64,000 nucleotides of DNA from Algoriphagus sp. PAP.12. GTDB lineage: Bacteria; Bacteroidota; Bacteroidia; Cytophagales; Cyclobacteriaceae. Position numbers and translations under genes: made by a program. The stretch lies in assembly GCF_026652115.1 (NCBI RefSeq), contig NZ_JAPPSQ010000003.1:186001-250000 (forward strand), written 5' to 3'. The notes below the pieces were generated by a model, which ran no database searches, was not told where the DNA came from, and was given only the letters and a program-made list of their open reading frames with translations. Shown in pieces: positions 24,855 to 34,098 of this stretch (the stretch's first letter is position 1; each line of letters opens with the position of its first letter).

Positions 24855-26324
24855 TTAATTTTTAGATTTTTTGGGTTTAACTCGTAGAGGCTTGGCAAAG
24901 TCGCCATTCATTTTTATTGGTAATTGATAGACTTTTCCTTTGGAATCACAGAAATAAAGTCTGGAAACTGACTTCTCTCTCCCATGACCATCTGCCCAAA
25001 AAGCAAAGAATTCAGGATGAGTATTTAAAGGCCTTCTTGCGTATGTATGGTTGTATTCCGAATTCCGAGTAATTGATTTCACTTTCCAGCTTTCCCCTTG
25101 GTTTTTACTAGTCCACAGCTCCATTTCACCTCCAGTATTGTAAACTTGTGGGCCTTTAGCGGTAGGTCCAATTACTCTCCAAGTTCCTTTTTTATCAATA
25201 TATAAAGAACCCATATCGTAATTGTTATCTGATTCGGTCATGGGTAGAATCTCCCACTCTGTTCCTGTAAATCTTGCTGTCCTCCAAGTTCTAGGGTCAT
25301 TTTTTGGACCTGACTCGTAGCCTTTACTCGTTACAAACAAAATCACTGGATTTCCCTCGGCATCGAAATTCAAGTCATTGATATAAACCAAAAGACCTTG
25401 AGACTCATAATCAACCACTAATGCAGGGGTTTCCTTTTCTTTGAGAGGAAGAAGCAAATCCTCTCCTCCGGCTGTTTGCCAAGAATCACCAAAATCAGTC
25501 GTTTCCAAATAATACAAATTCGTTCTGAAGTTTAGCCCACTTTCTTTTTCTAGAATAGGATGAAAATTAAAGGAACTTGCAATTTTTGACCCCTGAATTC
25601 CACTCGTCTGGTAATGACCCTCCTGAATTGTGGCAATGTCTTTCCAACCGGAATAATGAAATCCATCTTCACTTGTCATGAAGCTAATTGTTCTCCTCGG
25701 CTTAGAATTTTGGCCAGGGATTACATCTCTATCATAATGCGTAAAAAGGTTTAAAAACCCATCGCCATCAACAAAATAAGTCTGCAGGTAAGAGAAGTTA
25801 TCCAAAGGAACTTCCTCACCATTTTCAAGTTTACTGGCATCAACCAATTCAAATTCAGAAATATCAAATGGTTTTTTACTCCTGCTGATATAGGAAGGTC
25901 TACTGACTCCATGGGAGGTCGAAAAAATCCAGATATACCCTTCAGAATCAATATTCATTACCGGATTGTCATGAGCATCATCCGTCTTCTTATCCATTAC
26001 AATGGTTGGTTTTGGAACCATACCAGATTGATGGTCAAAATAAGAAACCATATGCAGCAAAGTTTTCCCTTCGGAATCCGTTCCTCCATAGCAAAAAAAA
26101 GTCTTATCAACTTCTGGAGCATAAATAGAGAAAGGATAATGGTTGGCGGGATAAGTCCCTAACCCACCACTGTATTTAAAAACATATTCATCATTAGATG
26201 GCTGATTACTATACCAAATCCCCCTATATCCAGAGTCTGATTTATTTATCAACTTGACTGTCTGGCAGTAAGTGAAATCACTGATAAAAATGAAGACAAG
26301 ACTAAAAATGAATATTTTTCTCAT
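24855..26324 (-). CDS. BNR_4 repeat-containing secreted protein, possible polysaccharide lyase (489 aa)
   Basis: Signal peptide over residues 1-20 (ends FTYCQ). The rest resembles the BNR_4 family: SGYRGIWYSNQ at about residue 31, KYSGGLGTYPANHYPFSIY, then DDAHDNPVMNIDSEGYIWIF and repeats ending ...TSKNQGESW. This family forms a seven-bladed propeller and includes proteins near ulvan and related polysaccharide lyase loci. Catalytic activity cannot be proven from sequence. Placed 76 bp from the BNR gene and upstream of it in transcription; the neighbouring sulfatases support sulfated polysaccharide processing. Confidence 0.8.
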   Translation of the reverse strand: MRKIFIFSLVFIFISDFTYCQTVKLINKSDSGYRGIWYSNQPSNDEYVFKYSGGLGTYPANHYPFSIYAPEVDKTFFCYGGTDSEGKTLLHMVSYFDHQSGMVPKPTIVMDKKTDDAHDNPVMNIDSEGYIWIFSTSHGVSRPSYISRSKKPFDISEFELVDASKLENGEEVPLDNFSYLQTYFVDGDGFLNLFTHYDRDVIPGQNSKPRRTISFMTSEDGFHYSGWKDIATIQEGHYQTSGIQGSKIASSFNFHPILEKESGLNFRTNLYYLETTDFGDSWQTAGGEDLLLPLKEKETPALVVDYESQGLLVYINDLNFDAEGNPVILFVTSKGYESGPKNDPRTWRTARFTGTEWEILPMTESDNNYDMGSLYIDKKGTWRVIGPTAKGPQVYNTGGEMELWTSKNQGESWKVKSITRNSEYNHTYARRPLNTHPEFFAFWADGHGREKSVSRLYFCDSKGKVYQLPIKMNGDFAKPLRVKPKKSKN

Positions 26325-26438
26325 GCTTCCTTAAAAAAGGATTTTTCGATCTAAAAGACAATCCAATTTTTTCAAACCGTCCAATTTTATCTGTTTAAGT
26401 GAAAAAGAAGCCTCTTTAAAAATTTGAACTATCAGCCC

Positions 26439-27257
26439 CTATTGAACCCCTTCCATTTTCTTGGATATAGACTTTAGCGCAGTATCAAGTTCATTTCCCG
26501 AAACTTTTAAAAACTTGGTCAGCTCCTTCATTTCCTCTTTAGACAAGAAGGTTTCCTCCTCGAATAATTCAGTAATTCCCAAGATTCTGGCCAACGGCGC
26601 CCTCACTAAATGACTTTGGGCAAAAGCAATTTCCCTCATCTGCATATTCTGTGTCTCAAGTTTTTCTAGAAAACGCACATTTTCAGTGATGTCTTGGAAA
26701 CCTGCCACAAATGAGGAGCTCCCACTCCTATACTCTTGACTTCTGATTCCAAAAAGCTGAATACATCTATCTTCTTTGGATTTGGATTGGATGCAGAGTT
26801 TAAAAATAAAGCCTGTTCCCTTGGATTGAAAAACTTTAGAGAGTTCCATTTCCAACTCTTCTTTGAACTCATATGCAACTAAAAATTCGAAGGGCTTTCC
26901 AATTATTTCTTGAGGTGAATATCCTGAAATACCTACAATGTTTCCAGTTACTTGTTGGATTATTCCCGTATTGTCAAATTTTATTATTCCCAAATTGGGA
27001 TTGGAGAAAAGCAACTCTAAATCCTGATTTCTGTTGTTTACATGTATAAATAGATTTTTGATCAATACATATAATAAAATAGCAGTAACTACAACATAAC
27101 TTATTCCCTTATAAAATTGAAATTTAGCAAGACCTGTAATATCATCACCAAAAAATCTAAGAGCTAATTTATCACTAAATAAAATCCACAATATACCCCA
27201 CACTAAATAGAAAAAGCATATCATCTCAGGTTGTTTGAGCTTTTTCAAAATGGTCAT
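26439..27257 (-). CDS. PAS-domain membrane sensor with DHp helix but no ATPase domain (272 aa)
   Basis: Two transmembrane segments (about residues 12-30 and 45-66), a PAS domain (about 78-190, with GIIKFDNTGIIQQVTGNIVG), and a C-terminal two-helix segment with AFAQSHLVRAPLARILG that resembles the H-box of histidine kinases, carrying His near residue 217. The protein ends about 50 residues later, so there is no N, G1 or G2 box and no catalytic ATP-binding domain. It may signal by dimerising with another kinase or be a degenerate kinase. No response regulator lies beside it. A frameshift in a longer gene is unlikely, since the following about 110 bp before the next gene show no continuation that I recognise. 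Confidence 0.7.
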   Translation of the reverse strand: MTILKKLKQPEMICFFYLVWGILWILFSDKLALRFFGDDITGLAKFQFYKGISYVVVTAILLYVLIKNLFIHVNNRNQDLELLFSNPNLGIIKFDNTGIIQQVTGNIVGISGYSPQEIIGKPFEFLVAYEFKEELEMELSKVFQSKGTGFIFKLCIQSKSKEDRCIQLFGIRSQEYRSGSSSFVAGFQDITENVRFLEKLETQNMQMREIAFAQSHLVRAPLARILGITELFEEETFLSKEEMKELTKFLKVSGNELDTALKSISKKMEGVQ

Positions 27258-27472
27258 TAAAAATGTGATTTAGGATGAATTTAAATGGTTTCCTTATTCT
27301 TTTGATTGATAAATATGAAAAAAATCAGGATCAATTACCTCCAACTAAAATATTTTTATCAATAAAAAATCAAGGTTTTTGAATTCAAAGACATCTACTA
27401 ATATTAACCAGGCTGAAAACATATAAAAAAAGTTCAACTAATATAGATTTATCAATATTTTCAAGGTCAATT

Positions 27473-27859
27473 TTAATTCGAATTCAAAATGTATCGGTCA
27501 CCATTCGAATGTGTTAAAGTCAATTGGGTATTAGTTTTCTGAAGGCCCCAGCTACCTGACAGGATCAAACTCCAATCAAATTCCGCAGTCCAGGCGCAAG
27601 AGTTTGTAAATTCAATCTTGTTCCCAGAAACTTGATATGTACCATTGCAAATAGCAGGAAATTTTGTAATTTCAGAATTCCCCTCAAACTTCCCATTTTC
27701 AAATTTCAATTCCACCTCGCTGCTTTCACCATTTCGAATAAATATTCCAGAATAAGCCCCTTCCATAAAAGTTGGATATTCATCCTCATTCCCACAGGTA
27801 AAAAATAGCAGAGGCCAAACAAGTAAAAGGAACAAAAGACTCTTTAAGTATCGAAACAT
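27473..27859 (-). CDS. Small predicted lipoprotein of unknown function (128 aa)
   Basis: Lipoprotein signal with hydrophobic core LLFLLLVWPLLFF and lipobox ending TCGNEDEY, so Cys22 is the likely lipidated residue. The remaining about 105 residues look like a small beta-barrel (repeated alternating strands, FENGKFEGNSEITKF, KTNTQLTLTHSNGDRYI) of the lipocalin-like type. I do not recognise a family. It is divergent from the DUF983 gene across a 231-bp gap in which no promoter is obvious. Confidence 0.65.
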   Translation of the reverse strand: MFRYLKSLLFLLLVWPLLFFTCGNEDEYPTFMEGAYSGIFIRNGESSEVELKFENGKFEGNSEITKFPAICNGTYQVSGNKIEFTNSCAWTAEFDWSLILSGSWGLQKTNTQLTLTHSNGDRYILNSN

Positions 27860-28090
27860 GAATAAGGTATTTTTATGAATTATGTGGAGGACGCAAAGAA
27901 CCTAATTCCCGATACATTTCGAGTATCAGAATTCAATTTAGCCAACAGAACCTTTACAGGTTTCCAGAGGAAAACTCAAAGTAACCCACATTTATCCTAT
28001 TATAATCACTGGTATTTTCATATTTGAGTATTTTTATCCTAGATAAATTCGCATTTGTCCTATTTCATCTATTCATTTTGATCTAGCTTT

Positions 28091-28492
28091 GTGAAAAATG
28101 TAATTATGAAAGCTATCCAGGTTCCAGCGTTGATTTTTCAGGGAAAATGCCCCAAATGTCATCAAGGAAATATGTTTCAATCACAAAATCCTTTTCATCC
28201 AAAAAAAGGCTATCAGATGGTTAAAAACTGCCCTCATTGCAACCAATCAACAGAACCTGAGCCAGGGTTTTATTTCGGGGCCATGTTCATAAGCTATGCA
28301 ATCAATACTGCATTCTTTTTGATCGTATGGACAGCGTTGACTTTAATTTATCCAGATTATAGTCTTACAGTACTTCTGACATTATTGGCTTTGACTGTCA
28401 TTCTCTTACTTCCTCTCACTTATCGCTTAAGTCGAACAATCTGGATTTATATTTTCGTGAAATATAAGCCAGAAATTGAATTGGAGAATTAG
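28091..28492 (+). CDS. DUF983 family membrane protein
   Basis: A 133-residue protein with two CxxC pairs (CPKC and CPHC, residues 20-52) that look like a zinc ribbon, followed by two transmembrane segments (about 63-85 and 92-112). This is the DUF983 arrangement; function is unknown, and members are common in Bacteroidetes. The frame can start with GTG at 28091 or ATG at 28106 (the second Met, MKAIQVP); the latter is the more usual choice. Confidence 0.85.
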   Translation: MKNVIMKAIQVPALIFQGKCPKCHQGNMFQSQNPFHPKKGYQMVKNCPHCNQSTEPEPGFYFGAMFISYAINTAFFLIVWTALTLIYPDYSLTVLLTLLALTVILLLPLTYRLSRTIWIYIFVKYKPEIELEN

Positions 28493-28549
28493 CCTTGACA
28501 GGTAATTGAATGGATAATTGCCCCTCTTTTATCCTTTATAAATTATTGA

Positions 28550-29431
28550 ATGAAAAAGTCGCAATTCCCTATTTACAGCATCCCTGATTTTGACAAGCAA
28601 AGCCAAGAGCCTGAGGTTTTTTACTATAGTGATCTATTAAGCCATTGTCAAAAACATCAATTCATTCAAAAATCCCATAAACATGATTTTTTCCTCATAG
28701 TTTATTTCACTAAAGGGATTGGAACTCATCAAATTGATTTCGAAGACTATCCGGTAAATCCAGGAATGCTTTTTTGCTTAAGACCGGGACAAGTGCATAA
28801 TTGGAATCTCTCAGAGGAGACCGATGGGTACATTCTTTTATTCAACACTACTTTTCTTTCCAATTATTCAACCTTCGGGAATTCCATTCATTTTCCAGTA
28901 TTTCAAAATCCTTTTATCCAGATTCCTGAGAACTCAAATCTAGATCTTCAGGTAAAGGAAGTTTTTCAGAAAATAAAGTTTGAATCTTCCCGTCAACAAT
29001 GGCTTGGTGGAGAATTGACTCGAATTTCTGTATTGGAACTATTGATAGTTTGTTCTAGAGAACTTATCAAAAGCGGTCATAAACCTGCTCTAATACCCCC
29101 AAACCAATCTGAAATTATAGTGGCAGAACAATTGTTGGAATCTTCATTCAAACTTCACCATGAGGTGTCTTATTATGCAAGAGAACTGGGTATTGGTGCC
29201 AAAAAACTAAATGAATTAACTCAAAGTCAATTTAATATTTCAGCACATAGTTGGATCATGGATCGGGTAATGTTAGAAGCGAAAAGAGTTCTGAGTTATG
29301 ATATATCCCCTATCCAGGAAATAGCAATAAGCTTAGGTTTTGATGATCCATCCTATTTTTCCAGATGGTTCAAAAAAGGAACTGGATGTACTCCTGATCA
29401 ATTCAGAAAAAAACTTCAAAATGTAATTTAA
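28550..29431 (+). CDS. AraC family transcriptional regulator
   Basis: A 293-residue regulator: N-terminal cupin-like sensor domain (about 20-170; HKHDFFLIVYFTKG and FCLRPGQVHNW) and C-terminal double helix-turn-helix, ending with the AraC signature IAISLGFDDPSYFSRWFKK (residues about 259-277). It starts 58 bp after the DUF983 gene on the same strand. The target genes are not obvious; the convergent alkaline phosphatase is a neighbour but shares only a terminator. Confidence 0.93.
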   Translation: MKKSQFPIYSIPDFDKQSQEPEVFYYSDLLSHCQKHQFIQKSHKHDFFLIVYFTKGIGTHQIDFEDYPVNPGMLFCLRPGQVHNWNLSEETDGYILLFNTTFLSNYSTFGNSIHFPVFQNPFIQIPENSNLDLQVKEVFQKIKFESSRQQWLGGELTRISVLELLIVCSRELIKSGHKPALIPPNQSEIIVAEQLLESSFKLHHEVSYYARELGIGAKKLNELTQSQFNISAHSWIMDRVMLEAKRVLSYDISPIQEIAISLGFDDPSYFSRWFKKGTGCTPDQFRKKLQNVI

Positions 29432-29460
29432 GTGTGTATTTTATGTTGGAGAGGCAAATA

Positions 29461-29493
29461 AAAAGCCATCGATTCAGGATCAATGGCTTTTAA
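29461..29493. terminator. Terminator between AraC and alkaline phosphatase genes
   Basis: AAAAGCCAT (29461-29469) pairs with ATGGCTTTT (29483-29491), with extra pairing of GAT/ATC inside the loop. It is flanked by A and T runs and lies between convergent genes. Confidence 0.75.
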
Positions 29494-29512
29494 ATTTTGG
29501 TTAATTTTTCTG

Positions 29513-30580
29513 TTAAAACTTATATGCCTTCAGCATTTTGTTGAAAATCTCATTGTTTTCGTAGATCCCTGCAAAATCTTCAGAACCAGGACCATAAGCG
29601 AACACTGGAATCATCACCCCCGTATGGCTACCAGTGGTAAATTTTCCTTCTACCACACCCATTTCGGTACTTCCTTTATTAATCGTGAATCCTCCAGTTT
29701 CATGATCTGCTGTTATGATCACCAATGTGTTTTTATCTTTCTTGGCAAACTCCAATACCTTTCCAATTGCATTGTCAAAATCAATCATTTCATCCACGAT
29801 GTATTGGGTATCATTAGAGTGACCTCCCCAATCAATTTGAGAACCCTCGATCATCAGAAACATGCCTTTCTTATTGGTTTTCAACAAATTCAAGGCTGTT
29901 TCAGTTGACTTCACCAATTGATCTCCTCTACCTTCGGAATATTTTGGCTGCTGCACATCAGCAAGAAACGCTGCGAGTTTTCCAGATTCAACTGCTTCTA
30001 CTTCGTCGATAGAATTGGCGATTTGATAGCCTCTCATTTTCAATGAATCAACCAAATTCAAATTGTCTTTTCTATCAATGAAGAATTTTCTTCCTCCCCC
30101 AATAAAAACATCCACATCTGTTGAAAGGAAATCCATTGCAATCTCCTCCTCCATGGATCTATTTGCCTGATGAGCAATAAAACTTGCTGGAGTGGCATGA
30201 GTAATGGCACAAGTAGCAACCAACCCTGTGGCTAATCCATTTTCTTCGGCAATTTCTAGGATTGTTGGAACAGGATTCCCTTCTGGATCAACACCAATTG
30301 CTCCATTGTATGATTTTACACCGCAGGAAAAAGCGGTAGCCCCAGCGGCTGAATCAGTGACATAAGAATCACTGGATTGGTTCTTATGAAAGCCCACCAC
30401 TGGAAATTCCTCCAGATTTAGATGACCAAAATTACCAGTCATTCCGGCATAAATTTGTGCTACACCCATTCCATCACCGACCATCAAAATGATGTTTTTA
30501 GGGCGTTTTGATTTTTTCTGAGCCTGGCTTACTCCGAGTGTTGAGCAAAAAAGTAAGATTAAAAGAATTCTGAATTTCAT
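29513..30580 (-). CDS. Alkaline phosphatase, PhoA-type superfamily
   Basis: A 355-residue phosphatase with signal peptide (ends VSQAQ). The N-terminal metal motif is IILMVGDGMGV, the nucleophile region is YVTDSAAGATAFSCG (Ser), followed by LMIEGSQIDWGGHSND and ITADHETGGF and a final GSHTG metal-binding motif. All motifs expected for Zn/Mg binding are present, so it is likely active in the periplasm, releasing phosphate from organic esters. Somewhat shorter than the E. coli enzyme. A -7-like TAGTTTTG lies on the minus strand at 30645-30638. Confidence 0.93.
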   Translation of the reverse strand: MKFRILLILLFCSTLGVSQAQKKSKRPKNIILMVGDGMGVAQIYAGMTGNFGHLNLEEFPVVGFHKNQSSDSYVTDSAAGATAFSCGVKSYNGAIGVDPEGNPVPTILEIAEENGLATGLVATCAITHATPASFIAHQANRSMEEEIAMDFLSTDVDVFIGGGRKFFIDRKDNLNLVDSLKMRGYQIANSIDEVEAVESGKLAAFLADVQQPKYSEGRGDQLVKSTETALNLLKTNKKGMFLMIEGSQIDWGGHSNDTQYIVDEMIDFDNAIGKVLEFAKKDKNTLVIITADHETGGFTINKGSTEMGVVEGKFTTGSHTGVMIPVFAYGPGSEDFAGIYENNEIFNKMLKAYKF

Positions 30581-30789
30581 ATTGTATTAGTATTTAAAAG
30601 GGTACCTAATTTGATCCATTTTTGGACTAGCGATTAACAAAACTATCTGTTTGAAAGGGATTCTTTTTATAATATTAATACCAAAGGAACCCTGAAAATG
30701 AAATTGAACTGATAATCACACCCTTAAACATCTCACATTCAGAACATTAGATTTGGTTTTAAGAAATAATTATTAATTGATTTCTGAAA

Positions 30790-31881
30790 TCATTTATTCA
30801 TAATCTCCTTCAATTTCTTCTCATAAGCTTTAGCGTATCGGTACATCCCCAGATCATTAGGGTGAGTTCCGTCCACAAAATCGTCTACACTTAAATTGAT
30901 CTCCTCTTTTGTCAGATAATAAACTCCCTTTACTCCTGAGGTTTCCAAGAGCTGATAGGTTTCCTTTAACATGAGATTTAGGTCTTCATAAATAACTGCC
31001 TTCTCTTCATTTACCAAACCATCAGAATATCCCGCATGCTCAGTTAAGAGAATTGGAATTTCAGGATGCTTTTGACGAATTGCCTTTACTGCATATAAGT
31101 ATTTTTCCTGGATTACATCCATAGTTAGACCAAGACCAGGCCCAAGGTTAGGCAAGCAGTCAATTACAAATAAGCCAGCATCTATCTCATTGACCAAGTC
31201 AACTACCTCCTTTTCCATTCTTCCATTACCAGAAAAAGCCAAATTAATTACAGGGTAATCCAAATCTCGTTCTAAAATCCCAGTCCAAGCCATTCCTGGT
31301 CGTGATGCACATGCCCCTTGAGCAATGGATGTCCCATAAACCAAAATTGGTTTTTCAACCCTTTTTGATAAGAAAGCAAATTCAGCTTGGTCCTTCACTC
31401 CTATTTCCATGCTTTTCACCCCATTGTAAAGAGGGAAAAACAGATAAAACTCTTTTGTATCCTTATCGGGATTATCAAGTTTGAAACTTGCTTTGACTGA
31501 ATCAGCAAAATTGTAATTCCCTTTGATCCAAAGCCAATTTCCATTTTCATCTTTGGTATATAAGTCCAATCCTGAAACTCCCGTAGTTGGCATATGGTAC
31601 ATATTCAGGTTTCCGGTTACTTCATAATTTACTTTGATCTCTTCACTACTGGTAGAAAACCTTAAAACCAATCCAGCAGTTTGCCTCGACAAATTCCAGA
31701 CAGGTTTTCTTACTTGCTCTTCAGCCGAAACAGGTAGCCGGTTAAAACCAATATCATCCCATCCTCTCCCCTCCAATGCAGCCATCATTTCGGGACTTTC
31801 TTTAAACCATTTGAATTCTTGGGAATAAGAGAAAAAACTGACACAAAAAAGAAGGATAACTAAAGAAAAGGTAGATTTCAT
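30790..31881 (-). CDS. SGNH/GDSL hydrolase with N-terminal beta domain, secreted (363 aa)
   Basis: Signal peptide over residues 1-20. Residues about 20-170 form a beta-sandwich-like N-terminal domain, and about 175-360 the SGNH hydrolase: block I VYGTSIAQGACASRPGMAW with the Ser nucleophile, block II INLAFSGNGRMEKEV, and the catalytic Asp/His block DGTHPNDLG near the C-terminus. Such proteins are carbohydrate or acyl esterases. The neighbour is alkaline phosphatase, also exported, 209 bp away. Confidence 0.87.
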   Translation of the reverse strand: MKSTFSLVILLFCVSFFSYSQEFKWFKESPEMMAALEGRGWDDIGFNRLPVSAEEQVRKPVWNLSRQTAGLVLRFSTSSEEIKVNYEVTGNLNMYHMPTTGVSGLDLYTKDENGNWLWIKGNYNFADSVKASFKLDNPDKDTKEFYLFFPLYNGVKSMEIGVKDQAEFAFLSKRVEKPILVYGTSIAQGACASRPGMAWTGILERDLDYPVINLAFSGNGRMEKEVVDLVNEIDAGLFVIDCLPNLGPGLGLTMDVIQEKYLYAVKAIRQKHPEIPILLTEHAGYSDGLVNEEKAVIYEDLNLMLKETYQLLETSGVKGVYYLTKEEINLSVDDFVDGTHPNDLGMYRYAKAYEKKLKEIMNK

Positions 31882-32007
31882 AGAATAGAATATAGCGATT
31901 AGAAAGGTTGTATCTCAATTATTAAGGTGAACAAATCAGCCCAAATTTGAATTAGTGAAAACAATATTTACTTTAATAATTCAATTAATTTTTAAGGAGA
32001 TCGATTT

Positions 32008-33042
32008 ATGTTAGTTACTAAAGATATCAAATTTTCGACCCTGATGAGGATGTCTGGCCATCATATTGTATGGCTTTTGGCATTTACAGGGGCTGTAGCG
32101 GCAGGATATCATTACAAGATATTGGATATGGTTATTCCATGGCTTCCAATTTCCGTGATCGGTACTGCAGTGGCATTTTATGTGGGTTTCAAAAACAATC
32201 AGGCCTATGATAGAATGTGGGAAGCTAGAAAGATCTGGGGTGGAATTGTCAATGACAGCAGAACTTGGGGAATGATGGTTGACAGTTTCGTCACAAATCA
32301 GTTTACGGATAATCCTCAATCGGAAAATCAACTAAAGGAAATCAAAAAGCGATTGATATATAGACATATCGGATGGCTATATGCACACAGAAGTCAACTA
32401 TTAGTCCCAACTTCTTGGGAGCATGTCAGCCAATCCGGGCATATAGGTAAGTCAGCAGAATACTATCAAAGGAATTTCGGCGTAGGTATATTGCATGGTG
32501 ATGATACTGGGACCAATCTGAAACAATTCCTACCTCCCAATGAATATGAGGCTTTAGTCAAGGCCCAAAATACCGCGACTCAAATAGTCAATGAACAATC
32601 TCGAGACTTAGTCAAGTTAAGGGAACAAGGCCTGTTGAATGACTTTAGGCATATGGAAATGGAGAAAGTGTTGAGAACCTTCTATGAATTGCAGGGCAAA
32701 AACGAGCGAATCAAAAAATTCCCACTACCTCGTCAATATGCTAATATGAGCAGGTATTTTGTAGCCATTTTTATATTTCTATTGCCTTTTGGGATGATCC
32801 CCGAACTAATAAAAATCGAAAACTGGAGGTTTTGGCTTTCTGTTCCACTCACGACATTGATAGGTTGGATTTATGTCATGATGGAAATCGTAGGTGACTA
32901 TTCTGAAAACCCTTTTCAGGGCATGGCAAATGACATTCCTATGATGTCCCTTTGCAGGACTATTGAAATTGATTTAAGAGAAATAATGGGTGAAAAAGAC
33001 CTTCCTGCAGCTATCCATGCCAAGGATGGAATATTAATGTAA
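32008..33042 (+). CDS. Bestrophin-family (UPF0187) chloride-channel-like membrane protein
   Basis: A 344-residue protein with the bestrophin pattern: N-terminal helices (IVWLLAFTGAVAAGYHY and WLPISVIGTAVAFYVGF), the conserved FKNNQAYDRMWEARKIWGG, and two further membrane helices near 245-300. Length and motifs fit bacterial bestrophin homologues, which form pentameric ion channels. A strong ribosome-binding-like AAGGAGA sequence lies about 10 bp before the ATG. Confidence 0.9.
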   Translation: MLVTKDIKFSTLMRMSGHHIVWLLAFTGAVAAGYHYKILDMVIPWLPISVIGTAVAFYVGFKNNQAYDRMWEARKIWGGIVNDSRTWGMMVDSFVTNQFTDNPQSENQLKEIKKRLIYRHIGWLYAHRSQLLVPTSWEHVSQSGHIGKSAEYYQRNFGVGILHGDDTGTNLKQFLPPNEYEALVKAQNTATQIVNEQSRDLVKLREQGLLNDFRHMEMEKVLRTFYELQGKNERIKKFPLPRQYANMSRYFVAIFIFLLPFGMIPELIKIENWRFWLSVPLTTLIGWIYVMMEIVGDYSENPFQGMANDIPMMSLCRTIEIDLREIMGEKDLPAAIHAKDGILM

Positions 33043-33209
33043 AAATATATTTCATGGTGCAATAATTTGCTCAAAAGAGCTAAAAACCAAATCAAAAGTC
33101 AATTTCTCGCTTAACCTTAAAAATTTCCATTTTCCAATCAGTGCATTTCAAAATATTAATTTTGGACTTTGCAGTAGGTTTTATGGTTCGTGCATTAAAA
33201 CCACAATAT

Positions 33210-33230
33210 TTTCAAAATAAAATTTTGAAA
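33210..33230. repeat. Short palindrome in the bestrophin/NADP-protein intergenic gap
   Basis: TTTCAAAAT (33210-33218) and ATTTTGAAA (33222-33230) form a perfect 9-bp inverted repeat with a 3-nt loop. The gap 33043-33330 holds no other feature I can support. Confidence 0.5.
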
Positions 33231-33330
33231 TAACTATTCAAAACTCTAGTTTTCAATGTTTTATGTGAGTTATTGGAAGTTTTAATTTACTTCCCTTCAC
33301 CCACGAGTTCTTTCATAAAACTTAAAAACT

Positions 33331-33948
33331 ATGAAGATTGGAATTCTTGGAGGGACATCTTTAGCGAAGGCCCTCGGCAAAAGGTTTATCAATGCTGGAC
33401 TTAATGTAGTATTTGGCGTTAGACCTGATTTTGATACTGAAGAAGCTGAATGGAAAATAATGAATAGATTACATCATCGAATCTGTCCTTATGAATCTGC
33501 AATCATTCAGTCTGACTTTATACTCATCTGTGCTGAAAACGGCTACTTACCTGAAATATGGGTAGCACTAAAAAATACAGATACTGAAGGTAAAATGATC
33601 ATTGACTGTACCAATGCCAAGTTTGATAAAAAGCTAAGCAATGGAAACACACAATTGATTAAAAAAGCTGCTCCAAAAGCTCACCTCTTTAAAGCTTACA
33701 ATAATTTGGGTCTGGATTACCCACAATCAGATGTATTAGGTGTAATCAAAGAGACTTATTTCTGTGGGGATGATGTTCCTGAGAAATTACGTGTCAAACG
33801 TTTGATTGAAGTGTCAGGCTTCAATGCTGTAGATGTTGGGAAAATTTCCAATGCATCCTTATTAGAGGCATTTTATCATTTGAGAAATGAAATTTCCTGG
33901 AATAAACAGGAACACCAGAATTACCATTTTAAATTGGTTTCGATCTAA
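33331..33948 (+). CDS. NAD(P)-binding oxidoreductase-like protein (F420/NADPH reductase-like)
   Basis: A 205-residue Rossmann protein. The N-terminal MKIGILGGTSLAKALGKRF has the GxxGxxxGxx nucleotide motif and is followed by VVFGVRPD, where an Arg after the second strand suggests NADP. Later DFILICAENGYLPEIWVAL and MIIDCTNAKF match NADPH-dependent F420 reductase-like proteins. Substrate unknown. It is close to full length for that family. Confidence 0.78.
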   Translation: MKIGILGGTSLAKALGKRFINAGLNVVFGVRPDFDTEEAEWKIMNRLHHRICPYESAIIQSDFILICAENGYLPEIWVALKNTDTEGKMIIDCTNAKFDKKLSNGNTQLIKKAAPKAHLFKAYNNLGLDYPQSDVLGVIKETYFCGDDVPEKLRVKRLIEVSGFNAVDVGKISNASLLEAFYHLRNEISWNKQEHQNYHFKLVSI

Positions 33949-34098
33949 GTTTTTTCATTTCTTCAGAGTTAATTTCTTATACTTTTATCTGATTTAGGGC
34001 AAGGAGCCGAAGGCTTTTTGCCTTAATTTTTATAGTTTCGAATTATTAATGGATTAAAACCAATTTTCGGTCTTTGGTAAAAGACCTACTTCATTCGG

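Noticed and set aside
17232-26324. Canonical polysaccharide utilisation locus
   Set aside because: No SusC/SusD pair is present in the window; the group is reported only as a sulfatase/propeller cluster.
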